64,000 nucleotides of DNA. Source: Phytomonospora sp040655735 (GTDB lineage: Bacteria; Actinomycetota; Actinomycetes; Mycobacteriales; Micromonosporaceae). The notes below the pieces were generated by a model. The model was given only the letters and a program-made list of their open reading frames with translations. It was not told where the DNA came from and made no database searches. A program made the translations under genes and the position numbers. Below, piece by piece: positions 24,165-33,057 of the stretch (its first letter is position 1; each line of letters opens with the position of its first letter). The stretch lies in contig NZ_JBFAKK010000002.1 of NCBI RefSeq assembly GCF_040655735.1, positions 434,001-498,000 of the forward strand. Direction: 5' to 3'.

Positions 24165-25211
24165 ATGACTAGGACAGCGGCCGTCGTCGGCGGCGGGATC
24201 GGCGGCCTCGCGGCGGCGATCGGACTTCAGGCAGCGGGCTGGGACGTCGTCGTGCACGAGCGCGCCGACGCCCTGCCCGACAAGGGAACCGGCCTCGGGA
24301 TCTGGCCCGACGCCCTCGACGCGCTCGACCGGCTCGGCCTCGGCGCGCGCGCCCGCGAGGTGGGCCTGGCGCAGGTCAACGGCACGATCCGGCGGCCCGA
24401 CGGCTCGCGCATCGGCATCCTCGACGTCGAGAGCATGCGCGAACCGGTCCACCTGCTCACCCGCCCCGAACTCCTCGGCCTGCTCGCCGAGGGGCTCAAG
24501 CCCGGTGTCATCCGCTTCGGCTCCAACATGACGGATCTCGACACCCTGCGCGCCGAGCACGACGTCGTCGTCGGCGCCGACGGGATCCGCAGCGGCGTGC
24601 GAACGGCGCTGCTGGGCTCGCGGCACACGCTCAAGTACGCCGGGGGAGTCGTGTGGCGCGGCGCGGCCGACATCACGGTCCCCGCCGGCGGCGAGACCTG
24701 GGGTCGCGGCCGCAAGTTCGGCATCACGCCGCAAAGCGGTGGCACCACGAACTTCTACGCCGTCCTTTATGGACCGCCCGAGCTCGGCGCGCACGGCGGA
24801 CTGGAGATCCTGCCCGAACTCTTCGGCGACTGGCACGACCCCGTGCCGGCGGTCCTGGCCGCCATCGATCCCTCGACCGTGCTGCGCCACGAACTGCACT
24901 ACCTGGGCCCGCCGCTGCCGAGCTACGTGCACGGCAACGTCGCGCTCCTCGGGGACGCCGCCCACGCCATGACGCCCGACCTGGGACAGGGTGCCTGTCA
25001 GGCGCTCATCGACGGCCTCGTCCTCGCCGAATGCCTTGCCGCGCAAGAGGACCCCCGCGCGGGCCTGGCCGCCTACGACGCGCGCAGGCGGCGGCCGTCG
25101 CAGCGGGTCGCGGCGATGGCCCGCCGGGTCGGCGGGCTCACGGCGTGGCGCTGGACGGGCCTGCGCGACCTCGTCGCCAAGGTCGCGCTGAAGGCCGGAC
25201 CGCCGAGCTAG
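24165..25211 (+). CDS. FAD-dependent monooxygenase
   Basis: 348 residues. AAVVGGGIGGLAAAIGLQAAGWDVVVHERAD is the N-terminal FAD-binding Rossmann motif, VGADGIRSGVRTALLG the DG motif, and GDAAHAMTPDLGQGACQALIDGLVLAECL the GD motif of class A aromatic hydroxylases. ATG 24165 lies 6 nt after TACGGT (leaderless). The divergent TetR gene likely represses it. Substrate, probably an aromatic or antibiotic, unknown. Its stop shares CTAG with the convergent reductase gene. Confidence 0.88.
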   Translation: MTRTAAVVGGGIGGLAAAIGLQAAGWDVVVHERADALPDKGTGLGIWPDALDALDRLGLGARAREVGLAQVNGTIRRPDGSRIGILDVESMREPVHLLTRPELLGLLAEGLKPGVIRFGSNMTDLDTLRAEHDVVVGADGIRSGVRTALLGSRHTLKYAGGVVWRGAADITVPAGGETWGRGRKFGITPQSGGTTNFYAVLYGPPELGAHGGLEILPELFGDWHDPVPAVLAAIDPSTVLRHELHYLGPPLPSYVHGNVALLGDAAHAMTPDLGQGACQALIDGLVLAECLAAQEDPRAGLAAYDARRRRPSQRVAAMARRVGGLTAWRWTGLRDLVAKVALKAGPPS

Positions 25212-25768
25212 ACGGACTCCTGAGTGAAGAAGCCCTTCGCGCGCAGCCGGCTCGCCTCGTCGTCGAGGATGTCGCCGGGCCGGTTGCCGTAGCCCAGAAG
25301 CGCGCCGGCCCAGCGCATTCCCATGTACTGCGCGGAGATCCGCAAAGTCCCGATCAACGGGTCGGCGGTGGAGAAGTCCTCGTCGCTGATCGCGCTGACC
25401 GCCCACATCGTCTTGCCGGCCATGGCCGGGCGGAAGTCGGCGCCGGGCACGCGCAGCCAGGCCGACCAGTAGTCGAGGTAGCGCTTGACGCTCGCCGAGA
25501 CGCTGTACCAGTACAGGGGCGAGACGATGACCAGGTCGGTCGCCGCAAGCGTCGCCTTGAGGAGGGTCTCCTCGGCGCCCGAGGGCCAGACGTAGGCGTT
25601 GCCGGCGGCGTGCCGGGAGTCGACGAAGTCGGGCAGGCGCAGCTCTTCGAGGTCGAGCCAGGTCTGCTCGGCCCCGGCGGGCAGGTCCTCGGCGGCGAGG
25701 CGGGCGAGGGCCTCGGTGTTGCCGCCGGGACGGGAGCTGCCGAGGATGAAGACGAACTTGCGGGTCAC
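25208..25768 (-). CDS. NAD(P)H-dependent FMN/quinone reductase
   Basis: 186-residue flavodoxin-fold oxidoreductase. KFVFILGSSRPGGNTEALARLA is the FMN-phosphate loop, and VIVSPLYWYSVSASVKRYLDYW the second FMN motif. GTG 25768 has a GGAGG ribosome site. A near-consensus sigma-70 promoter (TTGACA-N18-TATATT) lies at 25798-25827. Role may be quinone or azo/nitro reduction; context gives no firm substrate. Confidence 0.85.
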   Translation of the reverse strand: MTRKFVFILGSSRPGGNTEALARLAAEDLPAGAEQTWLDLEELRLPDFVDSRHAAGNAYVWPSGAEETLLKATLAATDLVIVSPLYWYSVSASVKRYLDYWSAWLRVPGADFRPAMAGKTMWAVSAISDEDFSTADPLIGTLRISAQYMGMRWAGALLGYGNRPGDILDDEASRLRAKGFFTQESV

Positions 25769-25797
25769 GGGGAATCCTCCACGTCGTATGTGCAGGC

Positions 25798-25827
25798 AAT
25801 ATATGCGCGCGCAAGTAACTATGTCAA
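25798..25827 (-). promoter_or_regulatory. Near-consensus promoter with GC palindrome in the spacer
   Basis: Minus strand TTGACA (25827-25822), 18-bp spacer, TATATT (25803-25798). The spacer contains the perfect 10-bp palindrome TGCGCGCGCA (25804-25813), a likely repressor site. This is the strongest canonical promoter in the window. Confidence 0.65.
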
Positions 25828-25830
25828 GAG

Positions 25831-26979
25831 TCAGGCCACGCACTCCAGCAGTGCGTTCAGGAGCGCGTCGCGACGCCGGTCGGGCCACCCCGCCTGCAGG
25901 TCGTTCATCGCGTAGGACACGCCGATCCCGTGGGAGGGCCACGCCACGTGGATCGACCCGCCCGCACCGGCGTGGCCGAAGGCGTCGGCGACGGGACCAA
26001 GCGCGCCCGGCGCGGCCTCCAGTTCGAGGCCGAAGCCGTAGCGAAGCGGCGCCCCGCCGAGGGCGACGTCGACGGTGCGGCCCAGCTCGGTCCGGCCGAA
26101 GGCCAGCGTCTCCGGCGACAGCAGGCGCACGCCGTCGAGTTCGCCGCCACGCGCGAGGGCGCCGTAGAACCGTGCCATGGCGCGGGGTGTGGCGATCGCG
26201 CCGACGCCCGGGATCTCGGCCCGCTTCCACGCGGCGGTGTTCCAGTGCGCGGCGTCGGTGCCCCAGGTCGGCGGGTTCCACCAGATCGCCTCGATGAACT
26301 CGACGACCTCCGGTGAATGCGTCCACTCAGGACGGACGGTCAGCTCCGGTGCGATCGTCACGTCGGCGACGCGGTGCAGATCATGCCGTGGGACACCGAT
26401 CCAGGCGTCGAGGCCGAGCGGTCCGGCGATCTCCTGGGCGACGAAGCCGCCGATGGAGCGCCCGTCGACGCGCCGCATGATCGCGTCGGCGAGCCAGCCG
26501 ATGGTGTAGCCGTGATAGTTCATCACGGCGTGCTCGCCCCGCTCCTGCGGCTGCGCGGCGAGGCGGGCGGCCATGGCGACGGGGTCGAGCTGGTCGTCGT
26601 AGGTGACCGGGCCGCGCACGGCGGGAAGGCGCGCGCGGTGCGACATCACCTCGGCGACGGTCACGTGTCCCTTGCCCTCGGCGGCGAACTCGGGCCAGTA
26701 CTTCGCGACCGGCGCGTGCGGGTCGAGGCGGCCGTCGTCGACGAGCATCAGCATCGCCACGGCGACCAGCGCCTTGCCACCGGAGAAGATCCGGGTCGCG
26801 GTGTCCTGGCACCACGGGATTCCCGGTGCGGCGACGCCGCCCCACAGGTCGACGACCGGGCGGCCGTCGAGGGTCACGGCGACGGCGGCGCCGAGGGTCT
26901 CGCGCTCGGTGAAGTTGGCGTGGAAGGCGTCGGCGACCGCTTCGAATCCGGGCGCGACGAGACCGTCGAGGTGGGGCAT
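25831..26979 (-). CDS. Serine hydrolase, EstB/class C beta-lactamase family
   Basis: 382 residues. RIFSGGKALVAVAMLMLV contains the S-x-x-K catalytic motif (S66, K69), NYHGYTIGW a candidate Tyr motif, and FGHAGAGGSIHVAWP the C-terminal H-x-G motif. This is the esterase/beta-lactamase-like family often called EstB; most members are esterases, not lactamases. No signal peptide is seen. TACGAT ends 6 nt before the ATG, so the transcript is probably leaderless. Confidence 0.85.
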   Translation of the reverse strand: MPHLDGLVAPGFEAVADAFHANFTERETLGAAVAVTLDGRPVVDLWGGVAAPGIPWCQDTATRIFSGGKALVAVAMLMLVDDGRLDPHAPVAKYWPEFAAEGKGHVTVAEVMSHRARLPAVRGPVTYDDQLDPVAMAARLAAQPQERGEHAVMNYHGYTIGWLADAIMRRVDGRSIGGFVAQEIAGPLGLDAWIGVPRHDLHRVADVTIAPELTVRPEWTHSPEVVEFIEAIWWNPPTWGTDAAHWNTAAWKRAEIPGVGAIATPRAMARFYGALARGGELDGVRLLSPETLAFGRTELGRTVDVALGGAPLRYGFGLELEAAPGALGPVADAFGHAGAGGSIHVAWPSHGIGVSYAMNDLQAGWPDRRRDALLNALLECVA

Positions 26980-27043
26980 CGCGTGATCGTATGGTGCGCG
27001 AGCATTAGATGTACGCGCATGAGAGCCGCGTCACGACGACGGC

Positions 27044-27964
27044 TTACCAGGCGCCTTTCATCGGGAAGGAGGTCCAGCCGTTCAGGCGCAGCGGCCGGCC
27101 GGGCGGCAGCGCGGGCTCCAGCGGCGCATCGAGCGAGAGGCCGGCCCAGTCGACGACGTAGGGGCCTTCCGTCGGCTGCTCGGGCACCATGGCGACCAGG
27201 TCGCGCACCGTCGTGGCCTCGCCGGGCCGGTGGATCTCCAGGGTCAACCGCACGTGGTCGCCGAGGAGGTCGCGATGGTCCGGGTCGTATTCGGCGAGGG
27301 CCGCGTCGGCCGCCTCGCGAGCCTCGGCGAGTGAGCCGAACAGGCGGCGCACCTCCCGCCATTCGGAGTTGGTGAACCTGCCTTCCTCACGCAGGTGGGC
27401 GAACCCGTGGCGGCGCCCGGGACGGGCGGGCGTCTCGGGCGCTTCGGCTTCGAGGCCTTCGAGGCAGGTCCCGGCGAGCTCGTCGCCCGGATCCCTGCGC
27501 AGCGCCTCCCGGCAGGCGGCGACGGCTCCGCTCCGGTCGCCCGACCAGGAGAGCGCGTGCCCGAGTTGCAGCGGCACGAGCGGATCGGCGGGGTCGGCGA
27601 GGAGTGCGGCGCGGGCGGCGGCCGCCGACGCCGTGGCGAGTGCCCGGCTGACGCCTTCCTCGTCGTCGTCGGCCATTCCGTCGAGCGGGGGGCCCTCGTA
27701 GTCGTAGTCCCAGCCGGCGTTGAGGTCATCGGTGACATCGATGCACAGGCGCAGTTCGAGAGCAGCGACAGTGGACCGTCCGATGGCGACGGTGGCGGCC
27801 GTGTCGGTGTCCTGCGGCGTGGACTCGCGCGCGGCGGTGTCGTAGAGCGCGCGGGCTCCGGTGAGCAGATCGGCGACCTCGTCGGTGCGGAGGTCGTGTT
27901 CGAGGCGCATCGCAGCGGCGGCGAGCAGTTCGCCGGCGCGGATGAGCGAGTCGGGGATCGCCAT
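27044..27964 (-). CDS. TPR-like hypothetical protein (306 aa)
   Basis: One clear tetratricopeptide-like segment, LVPLQLGHALSWSGDRSGAVAACREALRRDPGDELA, inside an otherwise helical Ala/Asp-rich protein. The C-terminal ~120 residues end in LRLNGWTSFPMKGAW and are not recognised. TAGCCT ends 6 nt before the ATG. It may be a scaffold or interaction protein; function unknown. Confidence 0.6.
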   Translation of the reverse strand: MAIPDSLIRAGELLAAAAMRLEHDLRTDEVADLLTGARALYDTAARESTPQDTDTAATVAIGRSTVAALELRLCIDVTDDLNAGWDYDYEGPPLDGMADDDEEGVSRALATASAAAARAALLADPADPLVPLQLGHALSWSGDRSGAVAACREALRRDPGDELAGTCLEGLEAEAPETPARPGRRHGFAHLREEGRFTNSEWREVRRLFGSLAEAREAADAALAEYDPDHRDLLGDHVRLTLEIHRPGEATTVRDLVAMVPEQPTEGPYVVDWAGLSLDAPLEPALPPGRPLRLNGWTSFPMKGAW

Positions 27965-27993
27965 GGCGGCAGGCTAACCCGCCGCCGCCCGCG

Positions 27994-28488
27994 TCAGGCC
28001 GGCGAGACGAAGTGGTGCAGGTGTGCGGGCTCCCCCGACGGCGTCAGCCAGTCGCCCGGTCCACTGTGGACCCGAAGCCAGCCCGCACGCTCGTACAGCG
28101 CGATCGCCGCCGCGCCACCGGCCTCCACGTCGAGTACAGCCCGCGCTCCCCGCTCGGCCGCCATCTCCACCGCCGCGTCCAGCAGCAGCCTCCCGAGTCC
28201 GTGGCCGCGCCCGGAGGGCGCCACGAACAACCTGACCACCGCCACCACCGGCGTGTCCCCGACCTCGGCCAGCACCTCGCCGGGAAGCCCTTCGGCCTCA
28301 CCGATCCCGGTCTGCCCGACGACCTTCCCGCCGGTCTCGGCGACGCGGGAGTCGAGCAGCTTCGGCGGGGTCAGCCACGCCGCCGGGTCCTGCGGCCAGT
28401 TCACCGGGTAGGCGTCCGACTCGTGCACCTCGCGCAGCGCGGCGACGAGGGCGGGCAGGTCGGCGGTCCGGCGGGGGCGAATGATCAC
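27994..28488 (-). CDS. GNAT-family N-acetyltransferase
   Basis: 164 residues from GTG 28488. IIRPRRTADLPALVAALREVH is the first strand-helix, and VVAVVRLFVAPSGRGHGLGRLLLDAAV the acetyl-CoA binding segment (G-R-G-H-G-L-G). ALYERAGWLRVHS is the C-terminal motif. It lies immediately downstream of the XRE regulator on the same strand (23-nt gap) and may be cotranscribed. Substrate unknown. Confidence 0.85.
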   Translation of the reverse strand: MIIRPRRTADLPALVAALREVHESDAYPVNWPQDPAAWLTPPKLLDSRVAETGGKVVGQTGIGEAEGLPGEVLAEVGDTPVVAVVRLFVAPSGRGHGLGRLLLDAAVEMAAERGARAVLDVEAGGAAAIALYERAGWLRVHSGPGDWLTPSGEPAHLHHFVSPA

Positions 28489-28511
28489 GGCCCGATCCTG
28501 GCACGCCCGCC

Positions 28512-29378
28512 TCAGGCGCCGTCGGCGGCCTGTTTCGCCGAGCGCGGCTCGAAGGCCGGCCTGGTCAGGTCCAGCAGGAGATCGAGTCCGCCCCGGGCGG
28601 TGCTCCCGGGCGCGGCGCTGTACATCAGCACGCGCTGCCCGGAGTCGTCGGGAAGGACCATGTTCTCGAAGTTGAGCTCCATCTCGCCGACCAGCGGATG
28701 GTGCAGCGCCTTCACACCGAAGGTGCAGGTCCGCACCGGGTGCTTGGCCCACAGCGCGGTGAACTCGGCGCTCTTCATCGACAGCTCGCCGATCAGCTCG
28801 GCCAGTGCCCGGTCCTCGGGGTTCTCCCCGGCGACCATCCGCAGCGAGGCCACCGCGACCCGCGCCTCCTCTTCCCAGCGCGGGTACAGCTCCTGGGTGT
28901 GCGGGTCGAGGAACAGCAGGCGGGCCAGGTTCGGCCGGTCACCGAAGGCGAGGTGCCCGGCCAGAAGCGCGTGCCCCATGCGGTTCCAGGCCAGCACGTT
29001 CGTGCGCCGGTCGAGGACCGCCGCCGGCACGCCCTCCAGCGAGTCGATGAGCTGCCGGGTCGCCGGGCGGGCGGTCTCGGCCCGCGCCGCCGCGGTCCGG
29101 CGGCGCTTCACCGGCCGCGCGAGGTGCAGCAGGTGGGCGCGCTCGTCGTCGTCGAGCCGCAGGGCCCGGCCGATCGCGTCGAGCACCGAGTCGGAGGCGT
29201 TCAGGCTCTGCCCCTGCTCCAGCCGCGTGTAGTACGCGACGCTGACCCCGGCGAGCTGCGCGAGCTCCTCGCGGCGCAGCCCCGGCACCCGCCGCCGCGC
29301 GCCGTAGGAGACCAGGCCGGCGTCGTCGGGGTTGAGCCGGGCGCGCCGGGTGCGCAGGAAGTCGCCGAGTTCGCTCAT
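28512..29378 (-). CDS. XRE regulator with MmyB-like ligand-binding domain
   Basis: 288 residues. FLRTRRARLNPDDAGL, then RVPGLRREELAQLAGVSVAYYTRLEQGQSLNAS, is the conserved helix-turn-helix of the MmyB class; the C-terminal ~180 residues (NRMGHALLAGHLAF, PEDRALAELIGELSMKSAEFTALWAKHPV) are the PAS-like MmyB ligand-binding domain, thought to sense fatty acyl-like molecules. Divergent from an MFS exporter, its probable target. AATACT lies 6 nt before the ATG. Confidence 0.88.
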   Translation of the reverse strand: MSELGDFLRTRRARLNPDDAGLVSYGARRRVPGLRREELAQLAGVSVAYYTRLEQGQSLNASDSVLDAIGRALRLDDDERAHLLHLARPVKRRRTAAARAETARPATRQLIDSLEGVPAAVLDRRTNVLAWNRMGHALLAGHLAFGDRPNLARLLFLDPHTQELYPRWEEEARVAVASLRMVAGENPEDRALAELIGELSMKSAEFTALWAKHPVRTCTFGVKALHHPLVGEMELNFENMVLPDDSGQRVLMYSAAPGSTARGGLDLLLDLTRPAFEPRSAKQAADGA

Positions 29379-29525
29379 GGCTCCAGTATTCGCCGAAGAT
29401 CACCCTCGCCGCCACCGCGAGCCTGACCCTGGCGGTGGTAGGAAATCCGGGTGTCTGGCAGCGCCTTCGCCGTCGGCCCAACATCGTCATCGACACATCC
29501 GGCAAGGCCCTGAAAGGCGAAGACG

Positions 29526-30923
29526 ATGACGACGGTGCTGGCACCCTCCCCGACCGACACCCGCATGACCGGACGCGGCAAGGCCGTCCTGGTGGTGCTC
29601 CTGCTGGCCCAGTTCATGCTGGCCGTGGACTTCTCCATCCTCAACGTGGCGCTCCCGGTGATCGGCGACGGTCTCGGCTTCACGCTGGCCAACCTCCAGT
29701 GGATAGCCACCGGCTTCGCCCTCGCCGCCGCCGGTTTCACCCTCCTCGCCGGACGGGTCGCCGACCTGTTCGGCAGACGCAGACTCTTCATCGGCGGCAT
29801 GGCCGCCCTGGGTATCGCCTCCCTCGTCGGCGGCCTGGCCACGACCCCCGAGATCCTGCTCACCGCCCGCGTCGTCCAGGGCCTGGCCACCGCCGTGGTC
29901 ACCCCCGCCGGCCTCGCCCTGCTGACCACGTCCTTCCCCGAGGGGCCCATGCGGTCGAAGGCCCTCGGCCTCAACGGCGCCCTCATGTCGGCCGGCTTCA
30001 CCACCGGCGCGATCCTCGGCGGCCTGCTCACCGACCTGCTGAGCTGGCGCTGGGCCTTCTTCATCAACGTCCCCGTCGCCGCCGCCGTGCTCATCGCCGC
30101 GCCCATGCTCATCACCGAGAGCCGCTCGGCGGTCCGCAAGCTCGACGTTCCCGGCGCGATCACCGTCACCGGCGGGCTCCTCGCGATCGTCTACGCGCTC
30201 ACCGTCGCCGGCGAGCACGGCTTCACCGACCCCCTCGCGCTGGGCTCCTTCGCCCTCGGCGCCGTCCTGCTGGTCGTCTTCTGGTTCGCCGAGAAGCGCT
30301 CGGCGGCGCCGCTGGTGCCGGTCGGGATCCTCAAGCGCCGCACGGTCATCTGGGGCAACCTCGCCGGGCTGATCGCCTTCGCCACCGAGACCTCCCTGGT
30401 CTTCCTGATGACCCTCTACCTCCAGGAGGTCCTCGGGTACTCCGCGCTGGCCACCGGCCTCGCCTTCGGCGTCCTCGGCGCCGGGACCGTCGTCGGCGGT
30501 GTGATGGGGGCGCGCGTCATCGCCCGCATCGGCACCCGCTCGGCTCTCGTGTGGGGGCTGGCCGTCCAGGCGGTCGCCACGGCGTCCCTGGTGCTCCTTG
30601 GCGCCGACCGGGGCTGGCTGACCCTCCTGCTGGCCGCGACCTTCCTCGGCGGCGTCGGGAACATGGTCGCCATCGTCGGCTTCATGGTCACCGCGACCTC
30701 CGGCCTCCCCGACGGCGAGCAGGGCCTGGCCACCGGCCTGGCCACGATGACCCAGCAGGTCGGCATCACCATGGGCATCCCGGTCATGAGCGCCATCGTC
30801 GCGGCCCGCACCCTCGGCGGCGCCGACGTCCTCGGCGGAGTCGGCACGGCCGTCCTGGTCAACGCCGCCCTCGTCCTGGCCGCCGCCGGCGTGGTGGGGG
30901 TGATGCTCAGGACCAAGCGATAG
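29526..30923 (+). CDS. MFS exporter, DHA2 (EmrB/QacA) type
   Basis: 465 residues, about 14 transmembrane helices. FMLAVDFSILNVALPVIGDGLGF (helix 1, D-x-x-x-x-N-V-A-L-P motif D1), GRVADLFGRRRLFIGG (motif A) and ARVVQGLATAVVTPAGLALL (motif C region) identify the drug:H+ antiporter-2 family. Divergent from the MmyB-type regulator. It ends just before a strong 13-bp hairpin terminator. Substrate unknown. Confidence 0.88.
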   Translation: MTTVLAPSPTDTRMTGRGKAVLVVLLLAQFMLAVDFSILNVALPVIGDGLGFTLANLQWIATGFALAAAGFTLLAGRVADLFGRRRLFIGGMAALGIASLVGGLATTPEILLTARVVQGLATAVVTPAGLALLTTSFPEGPMRSKALGLNGALMSAGFTTGAILGGLLTDLLSWRWAFFINVPVAAAVLIAAPMLITESRSAVRKLDVPGAITVTGGLLAIVYALTVAGEHGFTDPLALGSFALGAVLLVVFWFAEKRSAAPLVPVGILKRRTVIWGNLAGLIAFATETSLVFLMTLYLQEVLGYSALATGLAFGVLGAGTVVGGVMGARVIARIGTRSALVWGLAVQAVATASLVLLGADRGWLTLLLAATFLGGVGNMVAIVGFMVTATSGLPDGEQGLATGLATMTQQVGITMGIPVMSAIVAARTLGGADVLGGVGTAVLVNAALVLAAAGVVGVMLRTKR

Positions 30924-30933
30924 CCGTCACCCG

Positions 30934-30963
30934 GACGCGGGCACCCCATTGGGTGCCCGCGTC
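30934..30963 (+). terminator. 13-bp perfect hairpin after the MFS gene
   Basis: GACGCGGGCACCC (30934-30946) and GGGTGCCCGCGTC (30951-30963) with a 4-nt loop and no U tract. The -10 box (TACGCT, 30964-30969) of the next gene directly follows, so terminator and promoter abut. Confidence 0.65.
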
Positions 30964-30976
30964 TACGCTGCCGTCC

Positions 30977-31483
30977 ATGGGTTACGACGCCTACGCCCTC
31001 ATCGCCGACTGGCCCGCCCTCGTCGCCGCCCGCCGCGAACACGAGGGCGACGACCTGTGGTGGGCCGTCCGCGAGGAACTCCCCTTCCTGACCGTGCGCG
31101 ACTTCGTCGGCGGCTGGGCCTTCCAGGCCGCCGCGTTCGTCTACGAACAGCTCCGCGCGGCCCTCACCCCCGACCTGCTCGCCCGGGTCGACCCCCTGCT
31201 CGGCGCCCTGCTCGCCGACGGCGGACCCGACGACCTCGCCGAGGACGCGGGCCGCGACCTGTCCGGCGCGGTCTACGCGATGCGACCCGAACGGGTCACC
31301 GCCCTCGCCGCGACCGACCTCCCCTGGGACCACCTCCGCACCGCCTCGGCCGGCGTCCGCTACATCGACCCCGACCACGTCCGTGACTTCGACACCTTCC
31401 GCTGGGTCGTCGACCAGCAGACCGCCTGGCTCGGCGAAGCCCGCGACCGCGGCCGCGGCCTCGCCGTCGTGGTGAGCTTCTAG
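30977..31483 (+). CDS. Hypothetical protein (168 aa)
   Basis: The ATG at 30977 follows TACGCT by 7 nt, so the transcript is leaderless. The protein is helical, acidic and Trp-rich (DAYALIADWPALVAARREHEGDDLWWAVREELPF; FRWVVDQQTAWLGEARDRGRGLAVVVSF). No family recognised; the pattern suggests a small soluble DUF protein common in actinomycetes. Confidence 0.6.
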   Translation: MGYDAYALIADWPALVAARREHEGDDLWWAVREELPFLTVRDFVGGWAFQAAAFVYEQLRAALTPDLLARVDPLLGALLADGGPDDLAEDAGRDLSGAVYAMRPERVTALAATDLPWDHLRTASAGVRYIDPDHVRDFDTFRWVVDQQTAWLGEARDRGRGLAVVVSF

Positions 31484-31501
31484 CGCGAAAGATCCCCTTA
31501 A

Positions 31502-31531
31502 GACCAATCCACCGGCCTCTCGGCGGCGAAT
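31502..31531 (+). promoter_or_regulatory. ECF (SigK-type) promoter of sigK
   Basis: GACCAATCC (31502-31510), 16-bp spacer, CGAAT (31527-31531), upstream of the sigma factor gene. An identical -35 and -10 with the same spacing precede the fasciclin gene. It is close to the reported mycobacterial SigK consensus (CCATCC-N16/17-CCGAAT), so the sigma factor probably transcribes its own operon. Confidence 0.7.
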
Positions 31532-31558
31532 CCCTGGCAGACGACCACGGGAGACACG

Positions 31559-32146
31559 GTGAGACGGCTGCCCGAACGAGAACAGGCCGGCGGAGCCCCG
31601 CCGGTCACCCCCGACGACCTCATGCGCCACGTCGCGAAAGGCGACGAGGCCGCCTTCGAGTCCCTCTACGACCTCATCGCGCCACGCGTCTACGGCCTCG
31701 CCCGCCGCGTCCTGCGCGACCCGGCCCAGGCCGAGGAGGTCGCCCAGGAGGCCCTGCTCGACGTGTGGCGCCTCGCCGCGCGCTTCGACCCGGCACGCGC
31801 CTCGGCGATCTCGTGGATCATGACGCTCACCCACCGGCGAGCCGTCGACCGCGTCCGCAGCTCCCAGTCGCGCGCCGAACGCGAGACCCGCGCCGCCACC
31901 GCCGCCGTCGCCATCCCCTTCGACGACGTCACCGAGGAGACCCTCGGCCGGCTCGAACGCCAGCAACTGCGCCGCTGCCTGCGCACCCTCAGCGAACTGC
32001 AACGCGAGTCGATAGCGCTCGCCTTCTACGGCGGCCTCACCTACCCGCAGGTCGCCGCGTCGCTCGACATCGCCCTCGGCACGGTCAAGACCCGCATGCG
32101 CGACGGCCTCATCCGTCTCCGCGACTGCCTGGAGGTGTCACGATGA
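31559..32146 (+). CDS. sigK: ECF sigma factor, SigK-like
   Basis: 195 residues. Sigma region 2 spans about residues 28-85 (FESLYDLIAPRVYGLARRVLRDPAQAEEVAQEALLDVWRLAARFD), and region 4 about 140-190 (LQRESIALAFYGGLTYPQVAASLDIALGTVKTRMRDGLIRLRDCL). It overlaps the anti-sigma gene as ATGA, and a fasciclin (MPT70/MPT83-type) lipoprotein gene follows, the same gene association as mycobacterial SigK-RskA. GTG 31559 has a GGGAGA ribosome site. Autoregulated through the promoter at 31502. Confidence 0.87.
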   Translation: MRRLPEREQAGGAPPVTPDDLMRHVAKGDEAAFESLYDLIAPRVYGLARRVLRDPAQAEEVAQEALLDVWRLAARFDPARASAISWIMTLTHRRAVDRVRSSQSRAERETRAATAAVAIPFDDVTEETLGRLERQQLRRCLRTLSELQRESIALAFYGGLTYPQVAASLDIALGTVKTRMRDGLIRLRDCLEVSR

Positions 32147-32874
32147 GCGAAGACGTGCACGTCCTCGTCGGCGCCTTCGCGCTGGGGGCCGTCGACGACA
32201 TCGACCGCGCCCGCGTGGAGCGCCATCTCAAACGCTGCCCGTCCTGCGCGGCGGAGGCCGCCGAGCTCACCGCCACCGCCGCCCGGCTCGCCGACGCCAC
32301 GATCGTCGTCCCGCCCGAACGGCTGCGCGCCGACGTCATGCGCGCGGTCTCCCGAACCCGCCAGCAACCGCCCCGCACGCGGGAAACCCCGGTCACCCAG
32401 GCACCGGTCGTGCGCCGCTGGCGGGCCCGCACGGCCGTGGCCGTCGCCGCCGGGATCATCGCCATCGGCACCGCCGGGGTCACCTACGCCGTCCAGGAGG
32501 ACCGCGTTCAGGACGCCCGCGCCCAGGCCCAGGAGCAGCGCGCCGAGTCCGACCGGATCGCCGCCGTGCTCAGCGCCCCCGACGCCGTCGCCGCGACCAC
32601 GCCCGCCGCCGACGGCGGAGAGATCTTCGTGGTGCGCTCGGCCTCCCTCGACGCCGCCGTCGTCACCCGCGTCGGCATGCCCGTCCTGCCCTCCGACGAG
32701 GCCTACCAGCTGTGGCTGGACGTCGACGGCCACATGACCGACGCGGGGCTGATGCCCGAGGCCACGGCCATCGTCGACGGCCTCGACGCCGCGACCCGCG
32801 TAGCCCTGTCGACCGAGCCCGCCGGGGGCTCGCCCAGCCCGACCCACCCGGTCGGAATCGTGAATCTCACATGA
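32143..32874 (+). CDS. rskA: Anti-sigma-K factor, RskA family
   Basis: 243 residues. The N-terminal zinc-type anti-sigma motif has H28, C32 and C35 (RHLKRCPSC); a single transmembrane helix lies at about 97-117 (TAVAVAAGIIAIGTAGVTYAV); the outer RskA domain ends in EAYQLWLDVDGHMTDAGLMPEA and GIVNLT. It would hold SigK at the membrane until site-1/site-2 proteolysis releases it. Coupled to sigK by ATGA with a GGAGG ribosome site. Its stop codon adjoins the next ECF promoter. Confidence 0.9.
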   Translation: MSEDVHVLVGAFALGAVDDIDRARVERHLKRCPSCAAEAAELTATAARLADATIVVPPERLRADVMRAVSRTRQQPPRTRETPVTQAPVVRRWRARTAVAVAAGIIAIGTAGVTYAVQEDRVQDARAQAQEQRAESDRIAAVLSAPDAVAATTPAADGGEIFVVRSASLDAAVVTRVGMPVLPSDEAYQLWLDVDGHMTDAGLMPEATAIVDGLDAATRVALSTEPAGGSPSPTHPVGIVNLT

Positions 32875-32904
32875 GACCAATCCGTTTCCGCAGCGGCTCC
32901 GAAT
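32875..32904 (+). promoter_or_regulatory. ECF (SigK-type) promoter of the fasciclin gene
   Basis: GACCAATCC (32875-32883), 16-bp spacer, CGAAT (32900-32904): both elements and the spacing are identical to the sigK promoter. It begins on the base after the rskA stop and would give a ~150-nt 5' leader. Confidence 0.7.
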
Positions 32905-33057
32905 GCCTCTTGAGAGAATGAGAATCGTCAAGCCGGATGGGCGCACCGTCATCGGAAACGCTCAACGCACTCGATCGGATCACCTGCGATCCGACCGGCC
33001 GGTCTCATCCTTGCCGGATTCTTTCCGCCGGCCTCGCGATCAACGAAGGATACCGTC

